Source: Ahaetulla prasina
Taxonomy: Eukaryota; Chordata; Lepidosauria; Squamata; Colubridae
Length of the DNA: 64,000 bases
Direction of reading: 5' to 3'
NCBI RefSeq assembly: GCF_028640845.1
Contig: NC_080540.1
Span: 231,721,794 to 231,785,793, forward strand
How positions within the stretch are numbered: the first letter of the stretch is position 1; every line of letters starts with the position of its first letter. The notes beneath the pieces are model-generated. The model was given only the letters and a program-made list of their open reading frames with translations, ran no database searches and was not told the DNA's origin. Shown piece by piece: positions 43,673 to 55,409 of the stretch. The position numbers and the translations under genes are program-made.

Positions 43673-45235
43673 TCAGGAGGGGCACGGGTCCAGCAAACAT
43701 GTGGTGGCATTCAACCTCCCCAGAAACCTGTCCATGTCCTCGGGAGTCACAGGGTCAAAACTATCCCAAACAGTCTCAACAAGACGTGTCTCGAACCTCT
43801 CGTCTGGATCTACCCAATTTTGATCCAATCCATCCCGAAGCTGAACGATTTTATCATATAGATAACCGTTAAACTCCTCGGCACACCCTTGTAATGGGTC
43901 TTCCCGCCCCTCCTGTTGAAGGAGAGAGCGGGTCACCCGAAACAGGGCGGGCGGGTGGTTATCTGCCGATGCAATGAGGGAGGAAACGTAAGAATGTTTC
44001 GCATCCCTCAATGCCACTAGGTAGGTCCTACTATAGGACCTAACTAGTGTCCGGTCAGCTTCTGAACGGCTGGATCTCCAAGCACTCCCTAGGCATCTTC
44101 TCTGGCATTTCATCTCCCTCAGCTCCTCGGAGAACCCAGGAGCTGCTTGAGACCTATGCTGGGTCAGAGGCCGCAAAGGCACGACACAGTCCAAAGCTCC
44201 AGCTGCAGCCTGTTCCCAGGCCGTGACTAGCTCTTCAGCCGTGCTGCGGGCCAGATTCTCGGGAAACGGCCCAAGCTCTGTCAGGAACCTCTCTGGGTCC
44301 ATCAGGCGCCTGGGACGGAACCAACGCATTGGTTCTGTCTCCCTGCGGTGGTGAGTAGCAGTCCGAAAGTCCAGACGAAGAAGAGAATGATCTGACCATG
44401 ACAAAGGCTCGACAACTAAATAATTTAAAATCAGATCATTCGACCACTGGCCAGAGATAAAAATCAAATCTAGAGTGCCTCCCCCGATGTGGGTAGGGTT
44501 CTCCACTAATTGAGTCAGGTCCATGGCCGTCATGGAAGCCATGAACTCCCGGGCCGTCGAGGATGCCATGCCAGTTGATGGCAAATTGAAATCCCCCATG
44601 ACCAACAGTCTAGGGGTCTCAACTGCCAACCCAGCCAGCAACTCCAACAGCTCGGGCAGGGCTGTTGTCATGCAGCAAGGAGCCAGGTATGTGATCAACA
44701 AGCCCACCTGAGTCCTACGACCCCACTTCACATAGAGGGATTCACAACCAGCTATCTGAGGCACAGTGGTCTCTCTCGGTTCCAGGCTTTCCTTAATAAT
44801 AACTGCCACCCCGCCACCCCTACCTTGGGCCCTCGGCTGATGGAATGCTTGGAAACCTGGTGGGCACATCTCCACTAGGGGGACCCCCCCTTCTGTGCCC
44901 AACCAGGTCTCCATAATGCCCATAACATCTGTGGTCCCCTCCTGAATTAGATCTGAAATCAGGGGGGTTTTGTTAACCACGGACCTTGCATTGCATAACA
45001 TCAGCCTGAGGCCCAAGTCCTGAGTACTCTGGCCACTCGGGGAATGGGAAAAATCTGGGGGGCCAGAGCACGCGATCGCTCTTAAATAGCGAGGGCGTAC
45101 CCCCGAAACCTGATATGCCCCCCCTTCTGCCAACTTTAGTAAAAAGGACTGCAGATTCTGTTCACTAGATTCTGAAAAACATTGTGAACTTGTTCCCAAA
45201 CTGTGGATTGTATTGCATTGGATTCCTGATGGTAA
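43673..45235 (-). pseudogene. L2 ORF2 N-terminal half: endonuclease
   Basis: Exonuclease-endonuclease-phosphatase fold domain that nicks target DNA for target-primed reverse transcription. It reads in one frame to a premature TGA at 43675-43673. The 'GDFN' and 'SDH' catalytic motifs are kept. The open frame extends upstream to 45415, but that extension is antisense LTR sequence and not L2. Confidence 0.9.
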
Positions 45236-45720
45236 TGTTGTGGTCTGTCGGCCGCCAGCCCCTCCAGCAGCCGAATCAGATGAGGAGGTGGAGTGGGAAT
45301 TAGGGCCTGCATCAAGGCAATCTGAGAGCTCCAAGGGGGAAGAGGGAATGGAGCTGTCAGAGATAGAGACAGAGGCAGAACTGGGCCGTCCATCAGTCCC
45401 CAGATGAAGAATCAATAGTCTCCAGGTCCAGAAGTGACTGATGTGGAGGAGGAGGAATAGCTGGGTCCCAAGCCTGACATGTGGATGTATAGAAAACAGA
45501 GAAGAGGAGAGCAGCAGGAAGCTATGGGCTGATCCTCAGGATGGAAGAGCCACCATTGATAGCTAAGCCCCACCCTAGTTTTGAGGATAAAAGGCAGGGG
45601 TCAGAGACAAATCGGTGTGGCAGACAACTATTTGTCTTCCTGTCAGTCAGCCACTCATAGTCCGAACTTCTGAATCCTGTCAGGAACTGTATTGGAAGTC
45701 TTTTTTAGAATCTGCAGCAC
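45236..45720 (+). mobile_element. LTR G (plus), 3' end not located
   Basis: Starts TGTTGTGGTC exactly at the L2 boundary. U3 contains an acidic frame and a GATAAAAG TATA-like box near 45583. I could not find the matching terminus or a second GGTAA, so the right end is open; 45720 marks only where I stop seeing LTR-like sequence. It may be truncated. Confidence 0.6.
45237..45407 (+). pseudogene. U3-embedded acidic ORF tail in LTR G
   Basis: Open from U3 base 2 (Val-Val-Val) for 56 codons with [11 protein letters not shown] and many Glu/Ser. Same phase as in the other LTRs of the window. Shorter than in A, C, E and F. Confidence 0.4.
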
Positions 45721-46340
45721 TGAGAATTGGGCATGCCTTCGGAGCATGTGTCTCTGCTGCTGGAAACAGAGCAAGCTGTATGGTGAGAGAGAGAGAGGGA
45801 GACTCCTGGTGCACTGGAGTCATTTCAGGGGGAAAGGGATCGAGCTTCGCTTTCCACAGGCACTTAGAGTCTAGTGCAGATGGCACTGGGGAAGCTTGTG
45901 TGGAGGATGTTTGCTCCGAATGATAACATTTTACAGTTGGATAACATCAGATGTGGAGAAGTTAAGAATGTGAATAGTAAAGAAGACATCCCAAAAGTGA
46001 GAAAAGTGCTAGAGACAAAATTGAAAGGTGGGAAAACCATCAACAACCATCCTATACCTGGGCCATGCCTGTGATATGAACCACTGCTGGAATTTGGTGG
46101 CAAATTGTCCAATTACTGAAATACTGTTTTGCAATGCTTTTCCAATATAAGCCTTCTGGGGTTTTTTTGCATACAGCAAAAACCAAATAAAACTAGCCTA
46201 CTCAGAACCAGGTCTTCCTCAGCTCTACTCATTCGCATGTAGACAAAACATCATTATTCTCATCCTGTGTTCTTTGGTCAGATGTTGCTAGATGTAGGTG
46301 GTAACCCAAAGGTTACCTGCCTGAGGAGAACAGGAGTCCC
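45721..46340. other. No feature firmly recognised
   Basis: Could contain the U5 part of LTR G (AATAAA at 46186). I see no independent support. Confidence 0.35.
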
Positions 46341-46344
46341 TAAT

Positions 46345-46535
46345 TCACAGACCATGGACCAGAACCAGGCCGTAGCCTGTTAAGAACCAGACAGTGCAAG
46401 CAGGAAGTGAGCGAAGCTTTATTTGAGCAATCACAGGATCTAGGTTTCCCACGAAATCATCCCCACCCTAGTCTGTGGAAATACTGTTTTCCACAAAATC
46501 AGTCCCTGATGCCAGAAAGGTTGGGGATCACTATA
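46345..46535 (-). mobile_element. Ancient hAT-type element fragment (minus)
   Basis: 'gtccctaattcacagaccatg', 'aggccgtagcctgttaaga' and 'aaaggttggggatcacta' match the widely distributed vertebrate repeat whose ends read 'gatccccaacctt' and '...accgggtccctggt'. Assignment is from memory of the family; the termini are not intact. Confidence 0.45.
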
Positions 46536-46799
46536 AAAGAAAGAAGATTCAGGTGATTCACATCTAGGATATGAGAAATCAAAGGACAGATCTTGAACCT
46601 GCCTATCAATTGTTAACACCTGGACAGGAAATTGAACAGGCTCATAAATTGCCTGGTCAGATTTTCTCCTAACTCCAATTCAATATAAAGTGCAACAATT
46701 ATTTTTGATATTTCTAATCATTTTAAAGATTTATTTAGATGTCCGTCTGCAGTCTTGCAGATCTTGGCATTACAATACAGCTGTATTAAAACAACATAC

Positions 46800-46972
46800 A
46801 ATCCAAATTGCAAGAAAGGGAGGGACAAGAAAGGAAGGAGGGAAGGAAAGAAGGATTGGAAGGAGAGAAGAAGGTAAAAGGAGGAAGGGAGGGAGGGAAG
46901 AAGAAAAAGGGAAGGAGGGAAGGAGGGAAGGAAGGAAGGAAGGGAGGGAGGGAGGGAGGAAGGAAGGAAAAC
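46800..46972. repeat. (GGAA)n/(GAGG)n polypurine tract
   Basis: About 170 bp of almost pure purine on the plus strand, mixing GGAA and GGGA units. Confidence 0.95.
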
Positions 46973-47039
46973 AATTAATGCAGCAGGGTTGATGTTAGCA
47001 GAAAGTCTGTTTAAAAAAAATTCTTCACTTTTAATAACT

Positions 47040-47282
47040 TCCTAAAAGCTATCAAGAAGGGTCTGAATTCAGGTGGAGCCCAGCCCACAATTTTGGGGCT
47101 GCAACAGAGAACCAGCAGCTTCTAGCTTTGGCTGCTTGGACATCCTGGAATTCTTGGACACCCAGAGAGCCACTCCCTGCATGATCTAGCAGGCCAGATG
47201 GGATCCATTTGGTGGAGTCAGTCCTGGAAATGCCAAGCTGTGAAAGCCTTAGAGAGTAACACCAATACTTTCAATTGCAGGA
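47040..47282 (-). mobile_element. Old L2/CR1-group LINE relic (minus)
   Basis: 'agctgtgaaagccttagag' and 'agtaacaccaatactttc' parallel the antisense L2 segment 'tttaaaggtggtcaccaat' at 42462. Strongly decayed, weak call. Confidence 0.3.
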
Positions 47283-47629
47283 TTATGGCTTGTTTCGTGG
47301 GGATGCATCTGTTTTCTTCAATGAGGTAACAATGACCACTTTACTATTGATTGCCCCAAAGAGAAGCTGGAAAAAACTTTTGAAGCCTGGCCCCCTCCAC
47401 TATTTTGAAAATACCACGAGTGGGAGCAACAATGAAGTATTTGCATTAAAAATGAAAATACGTAAAATAAATGCTTTAAAAATACTACATAAATACTTAA
47501 TAATAAAAAATACGTAAGTTTTTTTTAGGTATATCAGTGAAGTATTGTTTTATTTTGCCTGGATGATAGATCAGTGATTTAAGCTGAACAGACAGTCCTA
47601 AACTGGTCGTTGGATGTTACAGTGGCACA

Positions 47630-47920
47630 GAAAAGGTAACCTATGACCGTTTTTCAGACTTACAACCATTGCTGCACCCCCACGGTCACATGATCAAAAT
47701 GTGGATGGCTTGGCAACTGGCATGGATTTATGATAGTTGCAGTGTCCCAGGGTCATGTGATCCCCTTTTGTGACTTTCTGACAATGGGGAAGCCGGATTC
47801 ACTTAACAAGCACATTACCAGTTTAACACCTGCAGTGATTCACTTAACAACTGTGTCAAGAAACATCACGAAATGGGGCAAAAATTCACTTAACAATTGT
47901 CTTGCTTGGCAACGTCTTTC
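47630..47920. mobile_element. Non-autonomous DNA transposon ('agtccttg' family)
   Basis: 'cccacggtcacatgatcaaa', 'ggtcatgtgatcccctttt', 'gattcacttaacaagc' and 'cttaacaattgtcttgctt' are shared with 34581 and 41325. Confidence 0.6.
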
Positions 47921-49085
47921 TCAAATTTATTTTGCAAGGGTTGCACAGATGCACATGTATCATATATAGTTTTAAACCAATAACTTAGTCCTTTGGGGAA
48001 ACCTGAGTCAGCTACTAAACGCCACCATCACGCTGAAAAAGAAAAGAAATCGCCTTCCAAATCTTCGTTATTGCATCACCCTTGCTGTAGTACCGTTTAC
48101 ATCTTTGTGTGATACATTGGCAAATGAAATGAATACTTCTAAAAGGCTGAACCCAGTGCAGATGGACTGTCAGACAGAATAAATAAATAATATTTCCAAC
48201 TTGAATAACGTGACACCCTACTAAAGAGTTGCCTTGTGTGAGGACTAAGGTTTCTTTCCCGGTAGATGTTCCTTAAGCGTCAACACAGTCACAGTGCACG
48301 TTGTTTTAAAAAAATTCCAGGCTCCTTCTATGACATCGACACCTACCTAGAGCTAAAGCTGCACACCCTGGCAATGCCAATTATACTAATAATCCGCTAA
48401 ATAAGATGATCCATTCACACCCACAAAGCTCTGGTGTGCCTTGAAGCTCAGAGAAAAAGATGGGACGTGGTATTAGAAAGAGCTGCTGTGATAGGTGAGA
48501 ACATAATTTATCACTTGTCTCCTCAAAGACTTGGGAGGTATCAATAGAACAAGGGAGATACAAGAAAACATTCCTGCAACATTTGGTCTTTTGGAGAGGT
48601 GATAGGAGCTGTGGGATCTTGTCTTTCTTCAGAGAGGTCTACCGACTTAAAATCTGTGCCTGTATTTGGGGAAGGAAGGGAAGATAATCTTGAGGGTCGC
48701 CACGCTGAGATCGATCTTCCCAACAGTTTTCCCACTGCCAAGGGGAAGTGAGTTCAAATTGAGGCCTTCATGAAATGAAATGCCATCAACACAGGATTTG
48801 CCATTTAGAGGTGATAATGAAGCCTCTGTTTCACACAATTGCAGTTATTTTTGTAAGCTCCTCTCAGCTGTTCAACATTTCCAAATGTTCACATTGTCAG
48901 CTATAATGTAGGCTTGGATGTCAAGCATCCTGCACTGTATGGGAGTGTCTGCTGTTTTGAAAATAGTCTTCTTTGAGGATAAAATAAGCCCTGGCTTTAT
49001 GGCGCTTAAAGATGGGATTTGTTATTCCTGGCAAAGTTTCTTCTCTCTGGAGACTCAGGTCCAGTGTCAGTGGTTAAAATGCTTA
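47921..49085. other. Unique sequence, no feature recognised
   Basis: No gene or repeat I can support. Confidence 0.45.
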
Positions 49086-49093
49086 GTTTAGCA

Positions 49094-49323
49094 CTGTGAT
49101 GGCGAACCTATGGCATGTGTGTCAGAGGTGGCATGCAATGCCCTCTTTGATGGCATGCGAACTGTCACCCCAGCTCAGCTCCACTGTGCATGCGCGCATG
49201 CTTCCTGCCAGCCTTCGGGTCTCTGCCACGCATGTGCATGCATCAGGGGCTGGGGCACATGCAGGGGGCTGCATGCACATTGCATTTGGGGGGTGGGGGT
49301 CAGACATGCACGCTTTTTTTATT

Positions 49324-49375
<52 letters not shown>

Positions 49376-49681
49376 TTTGAATTTATATCCCGCCCTTCTC
49401 CGAAAACTCAGAGTAGCTTACACTGTGTTAAGCAATAGTCTTCATCCATTTGTATATTATATACAAAGTCAACTTTTATTGCCCCCAACAATCTGGGTCC
49501 TCATTTTATCTACCTTATAAAGGATGGAAGGCTGAGTCAACCTTGGGCCTGATGGGACTTGAACTTGCAGTAATTGCAAGCAGCTGTGTTAATAACAGAC
49601 AGACTTAGTCTGTTGAGCCACCAGAGGCCCCAGGGAAAGGTTTTCTTTGGCACTTGGTCTGGAAGATATTAGCCATCACTG
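49094..49681. mobile_element. hAT-type element, interrupted by SINE, TSD GTTTAGCA
   Basis: Left 'ctgtgatggcgaacctatgg' and right 'tattagccatcactg' are inverted. Exact 8-bp GTTTAGCA flanks lie at 49086-49093 and 49682-49689. The L2-tailed SINE at 49318-49634 sits inside it. Confidence 0.88.
49318..49634 (-). mobile_element. L2-tailed tRNA SINE (minus)
   Basis: On the minus strand: 'tggtggctcaacagactaag' head, 'agttcaagtcccatc' B box, body 'cccagattgttgggggcaa', tail 'ttcggagaagggcgggatat' and about 55 bp of (AAAT)n. Confidence 0.88.
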
Positions 49682-50222
49682 GTTTAGCATATCCATTTTT
49701 TCTTAACATTAATATCTGCTTTTCTGGTATTGACTGGTATTTTACCTGGCAGTTAGAATTATAAGGGAGCCTTCTCTTCCAAAGTATTCTTGAATTGTGG
49801 GATATACCAAACAAAGAGGGATGCTGTCTGTATTCATCGTTGCCAATTTTTTGTTAGCTCTGGTTCCTGCGCTTGGTTTTCAGGTTATAGCAAGTGCTGC
49901 ACGTGTCAGCTTTTGGCTTTTACCTGCTATGTTGATGCGAGCAGGCCCAGCAGATTAGCAGCTCTGTCAGTTTACAAATTCATCTGTATAAAGAGGGTAC
50001 GTGAGGAAAAAAAAAAGAAAATCTCATTGTCTCTACTCACAGGTAGAACATAGCATAAAGAATACTGTTCTGGGCTTAAGTATGTGGAAGAAAGTAGGTT
50101 TCTGCCCTGGCCTGCATCTCTCCACTTTCCTCCAAAGCCAATGAAGCCAGCCCATACAGTGTGATGCGCCTTAACCATATATACATCATTTGTTTTTATC
50201 CAAGTCACACACCCAAACACCC

Positions 50223-50520
50223 CAGAGGTGGGTTTCAGGAAGTTCTGACCAGTTCTGGAGAACCGGAAGCAGAAATTTTGAGTTCAGAGTTCGGAGAACT
50301 GGTAAGTATTACCTCTGACTGGCCCCGCCTCCATCTATTCTCTGTCTCCCAAGTCCCAGCTGATCGGGAGGGATTGGAGGTTTTGCAGTAACCTTCCCCT
50401 GGATTGGGGAGGGAATGGAGATTTTACAGTGTCCTTCTCCTGCCATGCCCACCAAGCAATGACACACCCACCAAGTCACACCCACAGAACTGGTAGTAAA
50501 AAAATTAAAACCCACCACTG
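50223..50520. mobile_element. hAT non-autonomous element, TSD AAACACCC/AAACACAC
   Basis: CAGAGGTGGGTTTCA ... TAAAACCCACCACTG with 8-bp flanks matching at seven positions. Contains subterminal 'tctggagaaccgg'. 298 bp. Confidence 0.86.
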
Positions 50521-50569
50521 AAACACACACACACACACACACAAGCCGGCATGGAAACAAGGGTAGTCA

Positions 50570-50830
50570 GAATAATCAAGGTATTCTAGGTTGTTGGTTG
50601 TTTTCTTGCAGATGGTTCATTTTTTTGTTTTGTGTTCTTGCAAATGTTTTTCATCAGTGCTGAAATGAAGCGGCAAACTGCATTCCCTTCTAGAATTGTT
50701 TATGAGAAGACCTCCAAGGTCCCTTCCAACTGTGTTATTATGATGTGATATTATATCAACTACTTTGGTAATGAAAAGTCTGAAAGAAAGGAACCAAGCT
50801 CAGGGAGCACCAAGGACCACACAGTTCAAC
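50570..50830. mobile_element. Degraded Penelope-like termini (inverted pair) with CR1 fragment
   Basis: Minus: 'ggttgttttcttgcagatgg' with a decayed hammerhead region and 'catcagtgctg'. Plus: 'ggtaatgaaaagtctg' and 'ggaaccaagctcagggagca' at 50770-50815. Between them a CR1 3' end (50700-50745, 'aaggtcccttccaactgtg'). Confidence 0.6.
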
Positions 50831-52450
50831 CTTGTGAGTTAGTACTAAAAAATGAGTACCAACAGATATAGCCAGCAGGCAAAATATATTCTTGCTATTG
50901 TTGTCCCTACTCAGTCAGCCCTTTCAATAACCTGATCTTCAAGCAAGATAACAAGAGTCATCTTACAGGACTGAATGATACATTCAGGATAAAGCTGAAG
51001 GTGGTGGCTTCATTTTGGGTGGAGTGGAAAACAAGGCAAGATGAATATTTGTGGTATCTAGAATCGGTTTGCTTGTAAGGGTGTAGGTCTGAACTTGCAT
51101 ATATTGTCAGGATTTATTACATCACATCTGTATGGGTGAATAAGAAAAATAGAATGAAGAAATGAATGAGTATCTCTACTGAATGATATGCATACCTACA
51201 GATCAACTATGCTGGAGCTATTGGCCGAGTGCTGTTAGTTTTTCCTGTAAGCCATAGACTTGCCTCTTATTATCAGCAAATTGCAGATTAAGCAGTTTTG
51301 TTCCTATGATGTTAGAAGTTTGGGAGGAAGAAGGTAAGAGGAACCAAACAAGAAACAGAAAAAAGAAAAAGTATGGAAGAAAGAATGAGATAGAGAGGAG
51401 GACTGTGAAGTACAGTAAAAAAGGGAGGAAAAAGAAGGAACAGAAAAACAAGGGAAGAGACATCAAAATGGATGTGAGATGGGAATAAACGTGTTTATCA
51501 GTCTGAAAGAGAAAAAAAGAAGGGGGGAAGGGAGAGAGGGAGGGAGAGAGAGGGAGAGAGAGAATAGAGAAAGACTTCTTGTCCTGTCTAATGTTGACCT
51601 TGGCTTTATTCATAGTCAACGGGTCCTTCAAAGCTTTACAGATTTCCCAGAGGGAACACAGCCCTTACAAATTAAAAAAAAATGGTTTTAAAAAAAAAAA
51701 TTCTTCCTGGTCTGTTAACCTCAGAAGAGTTATAGATGTATTTATTATATTTACTCATCTTTCTAGACAGATCTTCAAAAGAAGTCTTGGCTTCCTTGAA
51801 GTCCAAGAGAAGCAGTGATTCTGTGACACGAGGCAGTGTCCCCCGTATAATCAGTAGAACAACTATTTCACATCCTACCCACCCCACCCCCACTTTGTAG
51901 CAGCAGGGTCTATGCACCTTTCATGAGAAAAGCGGCATCAGCCATCCTAAGTAAATCAGCCCTGCCTCAACTCATGGCTGAACAGATTGACATGTCTGCA
52001 TGATGCAAAGCACCTCATCAATACCAGGCAATCAATGCATCTTTAGATTTTGTTTGAGTGCTTGCTTGTTTATCATGTTTCAATTCGACGCTGCCCTTCA
52101 GAGAAAGAAAAATATTTTCACAGGGTCACTTAGAAAGCACTCAGTTCCCCAAATACAATCCGAACGATGCAAATAGACAAACAACGATAATCAAAATATA
52201 TAACACGAGAGAAACCAACTGGAGTATACTTGAAAAATATTTTTGTGAAGGTTCACATATGTTGGAGTTCACATTTACAAATTGAAATATTGAGGAAAAT
52301 AAAAATGTCAGTTCTAGACATACCTCAGCAGATAGGCCATCGAAAGTAGGGGAGCAATCGCAAAAAATGACCCGACACGTGAAAGCTACTTGCCATATTT
52401 TGGCATGGGGAACATTTGAGGAGTACTTTAGATGTTCCTAAATATAGTTA
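50831..52450. other. No gene recognised
   Basis: Apart from the purine tract, this interval shows no supportable feature. Confidence 0.45.
51300..51565. repeat. Purine-rich tract with (GAGA)n
   Basis: A long A/G-rich stretch on the plus strand, densest at 51510-51560. The lysine/arginine-rich ORF here is a composition artefact. Confidence 0.85.
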
Positions 52451-52456
52451 ATAACA

Positions 52457-52702
52457 TTGAGCCTTGGTGGTGTAGTGGTTAGAGTGCAATACTGCAGGAT
52501 ACTTCTGCTCACGACCGGCTGCCTGCTATTTGGCAGTTCAGATCCCACCAGGTTCAAAGTTGACTCAGCCTTCTAGCCTTCTGAGGTGGGTAAAATGAGG
52601 ACCCAAATTGTTGGGGGCAATATGCTGACTCTGTGAACTGCTTAGAGAGGGCTGTAAAGCACCGCGAAGTGGCATATAAGTCTAAGTGCTAGTGCTATTA
52701 GA
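52457..52702 (+). mobile_element. tRNA-derived SINE
   Basis: Head 'ggtggtgtagtggttagagt', B box 'cagttcagatcccacc', body 'cccaaattgttgggggcaa', and 3' 'taagtgctagtgctatta'. Full length. Confidence 0.87.
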
Positions 52703-52784
52703 AAGTAGCTTTTCCCCTTCCCCAGAAATTGTGGTTCCACCTTTTGAAGGAATTTATAAGTTCAAACTAGCATCTTGAATTTAT

Positions 52785-53200
52785 TTATTTTATTTATGCA
52801 TTTGTTCATTTATTCATTCGTTATATTTTTATATTGTCCTATTCCCAAAGGATTCATGGCACTTTACATTTTAATGACCACAGTAAATACCTAAAACATT
52901 ATCTAATGATTAGTAATTATAACATTATTTGAAATACAAAAACCTTAATGGTGATAATTATTAGGCATCCTGAATGACAAGTACCCTACTGAACAACTCA
53001 GTTTTAACAGCCATTCTTAAAATCAGGAACAAGGTCACTTTCCAGATCTCCAGGTATCTTGCTTCTAGAAGGATCGTGGCACAACTGAGAAAAAAATATT
53101 TTCTTTCCTTCCCCCAAATTTTCCACAGTTGGGAAACCTTCAGGATTCATTAAATTCATTAAATTTAGATCCCCCCAAGTTACCCTCATAGAATAATATT
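52785..53200 (-). mobile_element. Possible old L2-group 3' UTR relic (minus)
   Basis: 'tcccaaaggattcatggcac' resembles the antisense of the L2 3' hairpin ('cccgaaggactcagggc'), and 'caactcagttttaacagcca' resembles the antisense of the ORF end. Weak. Confidence 0.3.
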
Positions 53201-54060
53201 TTCTTCTTGTATACAGCCTTTTTAAAACACTAAACTTTTCTTTAAGCTAATACATCTTTTTCTTTCAGTTACAAATATCAGATCGATAAAGATCCATCCT
53301 AATTCCAACTCGCTCATTAAGTCACTCCTTCCAGCTTGTTTTCATGGAATAAAATGTTTTTTTCCCCCCTCTGGAGTGTTTGTCAAGTAGTTATAAGCTT
53401 CTCTTTTTCTCAGGGATTTCTCAACTTATTAATGTCCATGAAGAAAAAGTCCCAAACTTGTTCTTTTAAAAGTTGCAGATTTTCTTGATGCTCTTCTTTC
53501 AATTGTGTTGGGAGGTTTATATTTAAAACAGCATAATAAAAATTGGTGTCAGATTTATATTCCAAAATTGCAATTGACTCCTCTGCATTGTCAGCTACTT
53601 GTGAAATTGCCTCGGTGGATTGGTTTCTACACATACTTGCATCTCTGAAGTAGTTTAGAAGTTTTGTTTTAACATCCTTAGAGCATAGCTGATCTGTGAA
53701 CTGATGGATTTATGAATTTATCATTTAGGGGGAGTACAACTCCTTCCAGAATACTATGTAATTGAACAGATAAACTACCCATTAACAGCATCTCTGACCA
53801 GTGAAAATTAAGGTTAAATTTGTTGATCCTCATCTTATTTATTATTTCAGCCATACAGTCCACCACTTTACCTGGATTTAATGAAAAAAAGAGGCAGGGC
53901 TGTGAGTTGTTGGACTATAAATGCCATTTCAATCTAAATTTCTGAATGACATCTCTTGGTGACTTTATATCAATGTTAAAGAGCATGAAGAATAAAATTT
54001 TCAAGAATGTCAAGGACTTAAACAGAAATTCTTCATGCTGTTCCATGAGGAAAGCTATCC
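53201..54060. other. No feature firmly recognised
   Basis: A 74-codon minus ORF at 53410-53634 has a helical, Glu/Gln-rich look (possible coiled coil of a retroelement or gene fragment), but I do not recognise it. Confidence 0.3.
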
Positions 54061-54076
54061 AGTTATGACCAGAACT

Positions 54077-54314
54077 GTGGTGGTGCAGTGGCTGGAATAC
54101 AGTACTGCAGGTTACTTCTGCTGACTGCTGACTGCCAGCAGTTTGGCAGTTCGATTCTCATCGACTCAGGGTTGACTCAGCCTTCCATCCTTCCGAAGTC
54201 GGTAAAATGAGGACCCAGATTGTTAAGGGCAATATGCAGATTCTGTAGACTGCTTAGAGGGGGCTGGAAAGCACTGCGAAGTGGTATATAAATCTAAGTG
54301 CTATTGCTATGACT
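54077..54314 (+). mobile_element. tRNA-derived SINE with TSD
   Basis: Head 'gtggtggtgcagtggctgga', B box 'cagttcgattctcatc', and 3' 'taagtgctattgc'. Near-direct repeats 'tatgaccagaac' (54065-54076) and 'tatgactagaac' mark the insertion. Confidence 0.87.
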
Positions 54315-54319
54315 AGAAC

Positions 54320-55129
54320 AAAAAAATAACAGAGTTGGAAGAGACTTTGGAGGTCTTCTATTCTAATTCCCTGCACAAGCAGGAGACTCTATAACAGTGA
54401 TGGCTAACTTTTATGCCATTGCGTGCCAGGATGGGGGGTGGGAGTGGGGTACCCTCATCCATAATTCTATGTGGCCTGTCCCATGCATGCGCATGCAACT
54501 CCCTTCCATGCCCCACCCCTGCTCCTGGCACGCAATGGCCTGGTAGGCCTGATTTTTTTTCTCACCTGGCTCCAGATCCTCTCTATGCATCTGGGGAGGG
54601 TGAGAACAGCCTTTCCCACGCTCTTGGAAGCCCTTGGAAGCACTCCGAAGGCCCGAAATGGCCCGTTTCCCAACTTCTAGGAAGTGATTTTTTTTGCTGT
54701 CTCCAGCCTCCAGAGCCTCTCTAGGAGTCTCTGGAGAATGGGGATAGCAAAAAGCGTCACTTCCTTTCCAACCGGAAGTTGGGAAATGAGCCCTTTTGGG
54801 CCTCCAGAGGGCCTGGGGAAGGATATTTTCGCCCTCCCTAGATGCATAGAGAGACTCTGGAGCCAGGTGAGAAAGAAAAACAGGCCTTCCCCACCCCCAC
54901 CCTCAGGTCCTCCAGAGGCAGGAAACAGCTCTATAACATTCTGGGTAAATGGCTGTCCTTAAAAATCCCCAGTGATGGAGCACCCACAACTTAATTCAAA
55001 ATAGAGTTGGAAGATACCTTGGAGGCCTTCTAGTCCAATCCCCTGCTCAAGCAGGAGACCCTATAACCTGTCAGACAAGTGGCTGTCCAGTCTCTGCAAC
55101 TTTTGAAGGCAAGCTGTTCCACTGGTTAA
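54320..55129 (-). mobile_element. CR1 LINE 3' part (minus), interrupted by hAT element
   Basis: 54320-54394 and 54937-55129 are antisense CR1 ('gagttggaagaga', 'gatggagcacccacaactt'). The duplication of 'ctctataa' around 54395-54928 shows where a transposon entered. A second CR1 end begins near 55005. Confidence 0.8.
54395..54928. mobile_element. hAT-type element inside CR1, TSD CTCTATAA
   Basis: Starts CAGTGATGGCTAACTTTTATG, the same start type as 49094. Exact 8-bp CTCTATAA flanks (54087-type position 54387-54394 and 54929-54936). Internal inverted arms around 'gatgcat' (about 54585 and 54840). The right terminus lacks the usual CACTG, so that end is diverged. Confidence 0.75.
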
Positions 55130-55408
55130 TTTTATTTTATTTTTATTTTTTTGCATTTATATCCCGCCCTTCTCCGAAGACTCAGGGCAGCTTACATTAT
55201 GTTAGCAATAGTCTTCATCCATTTGTATATTATATACAAAGTCAACTTATTGCCCCCCCAACAATCTGGATCCTCATTTTACCTACCTTATAAAGGATGG
55301 AAGGCTGAGTCAACCTTGGGCCTGGTGGGACTTGAACCTGCAGTAATTGCAAGCAGCTGTGTTAATAACAGACTGTCTTAGCAGTCTGAGCCACCAGAGG
55401 CCCTAATT
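55130..55408 (-). mobile_element. L2-tailed tRNA SINE (minus)
   Basis: Minus strand: 'ggcctctggtggctcagact' head, 'ggttcaagtcccaccagg' B box, and tail 'ttcggagaagggcgggatat'. Same family as 49318 and 19396. Confidence 0.88.
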
Positions 55409-55409
55409 A

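Larger units (their letters stand above)
41974..45235 (-). mobile_element. L2 LINE, nearly full-length (minus)
   Basis: About 3.26 kb. The 5' part (to about 44300) encodes an apurinic-type endonuclease (N-terminal '[10 protein letters not shown]', 'METWLG', 'GRGGGVAVI', 'MGDFNLPS', C-terminal '[11 protein letters not shown]'). The 3' part encodes reverse transcriptase with 'FDTIDHGILL', 'GSILSPLLFNIY' and the YADD active site at 43040-43029. The 3' UTR ends with the hairpin at 42005-42040 and an (AAT)n tail at 41976-41990. A nonsense TGA at 43675-43673 (Trp in the 23.4-kb copy) and a 1-bp deletion near 43600 are the only obvious lesions in the central ORF. LTR G abuts its 5' end. Confidence 0.95.

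Noticed and set aside
45236..45415. N-terminal 60 residues of the large minus-strand ORF as part of L2
   Set aside because: This stretch is the antisense of an LTR that starts exactly at 45236. The L2 sequence ends at 45235, so the extension is accidental.
51306..51691. Lys/Arg/Glu-rich ORFs
   Set aside because: Products of the purine-rich tract, without any family motif.
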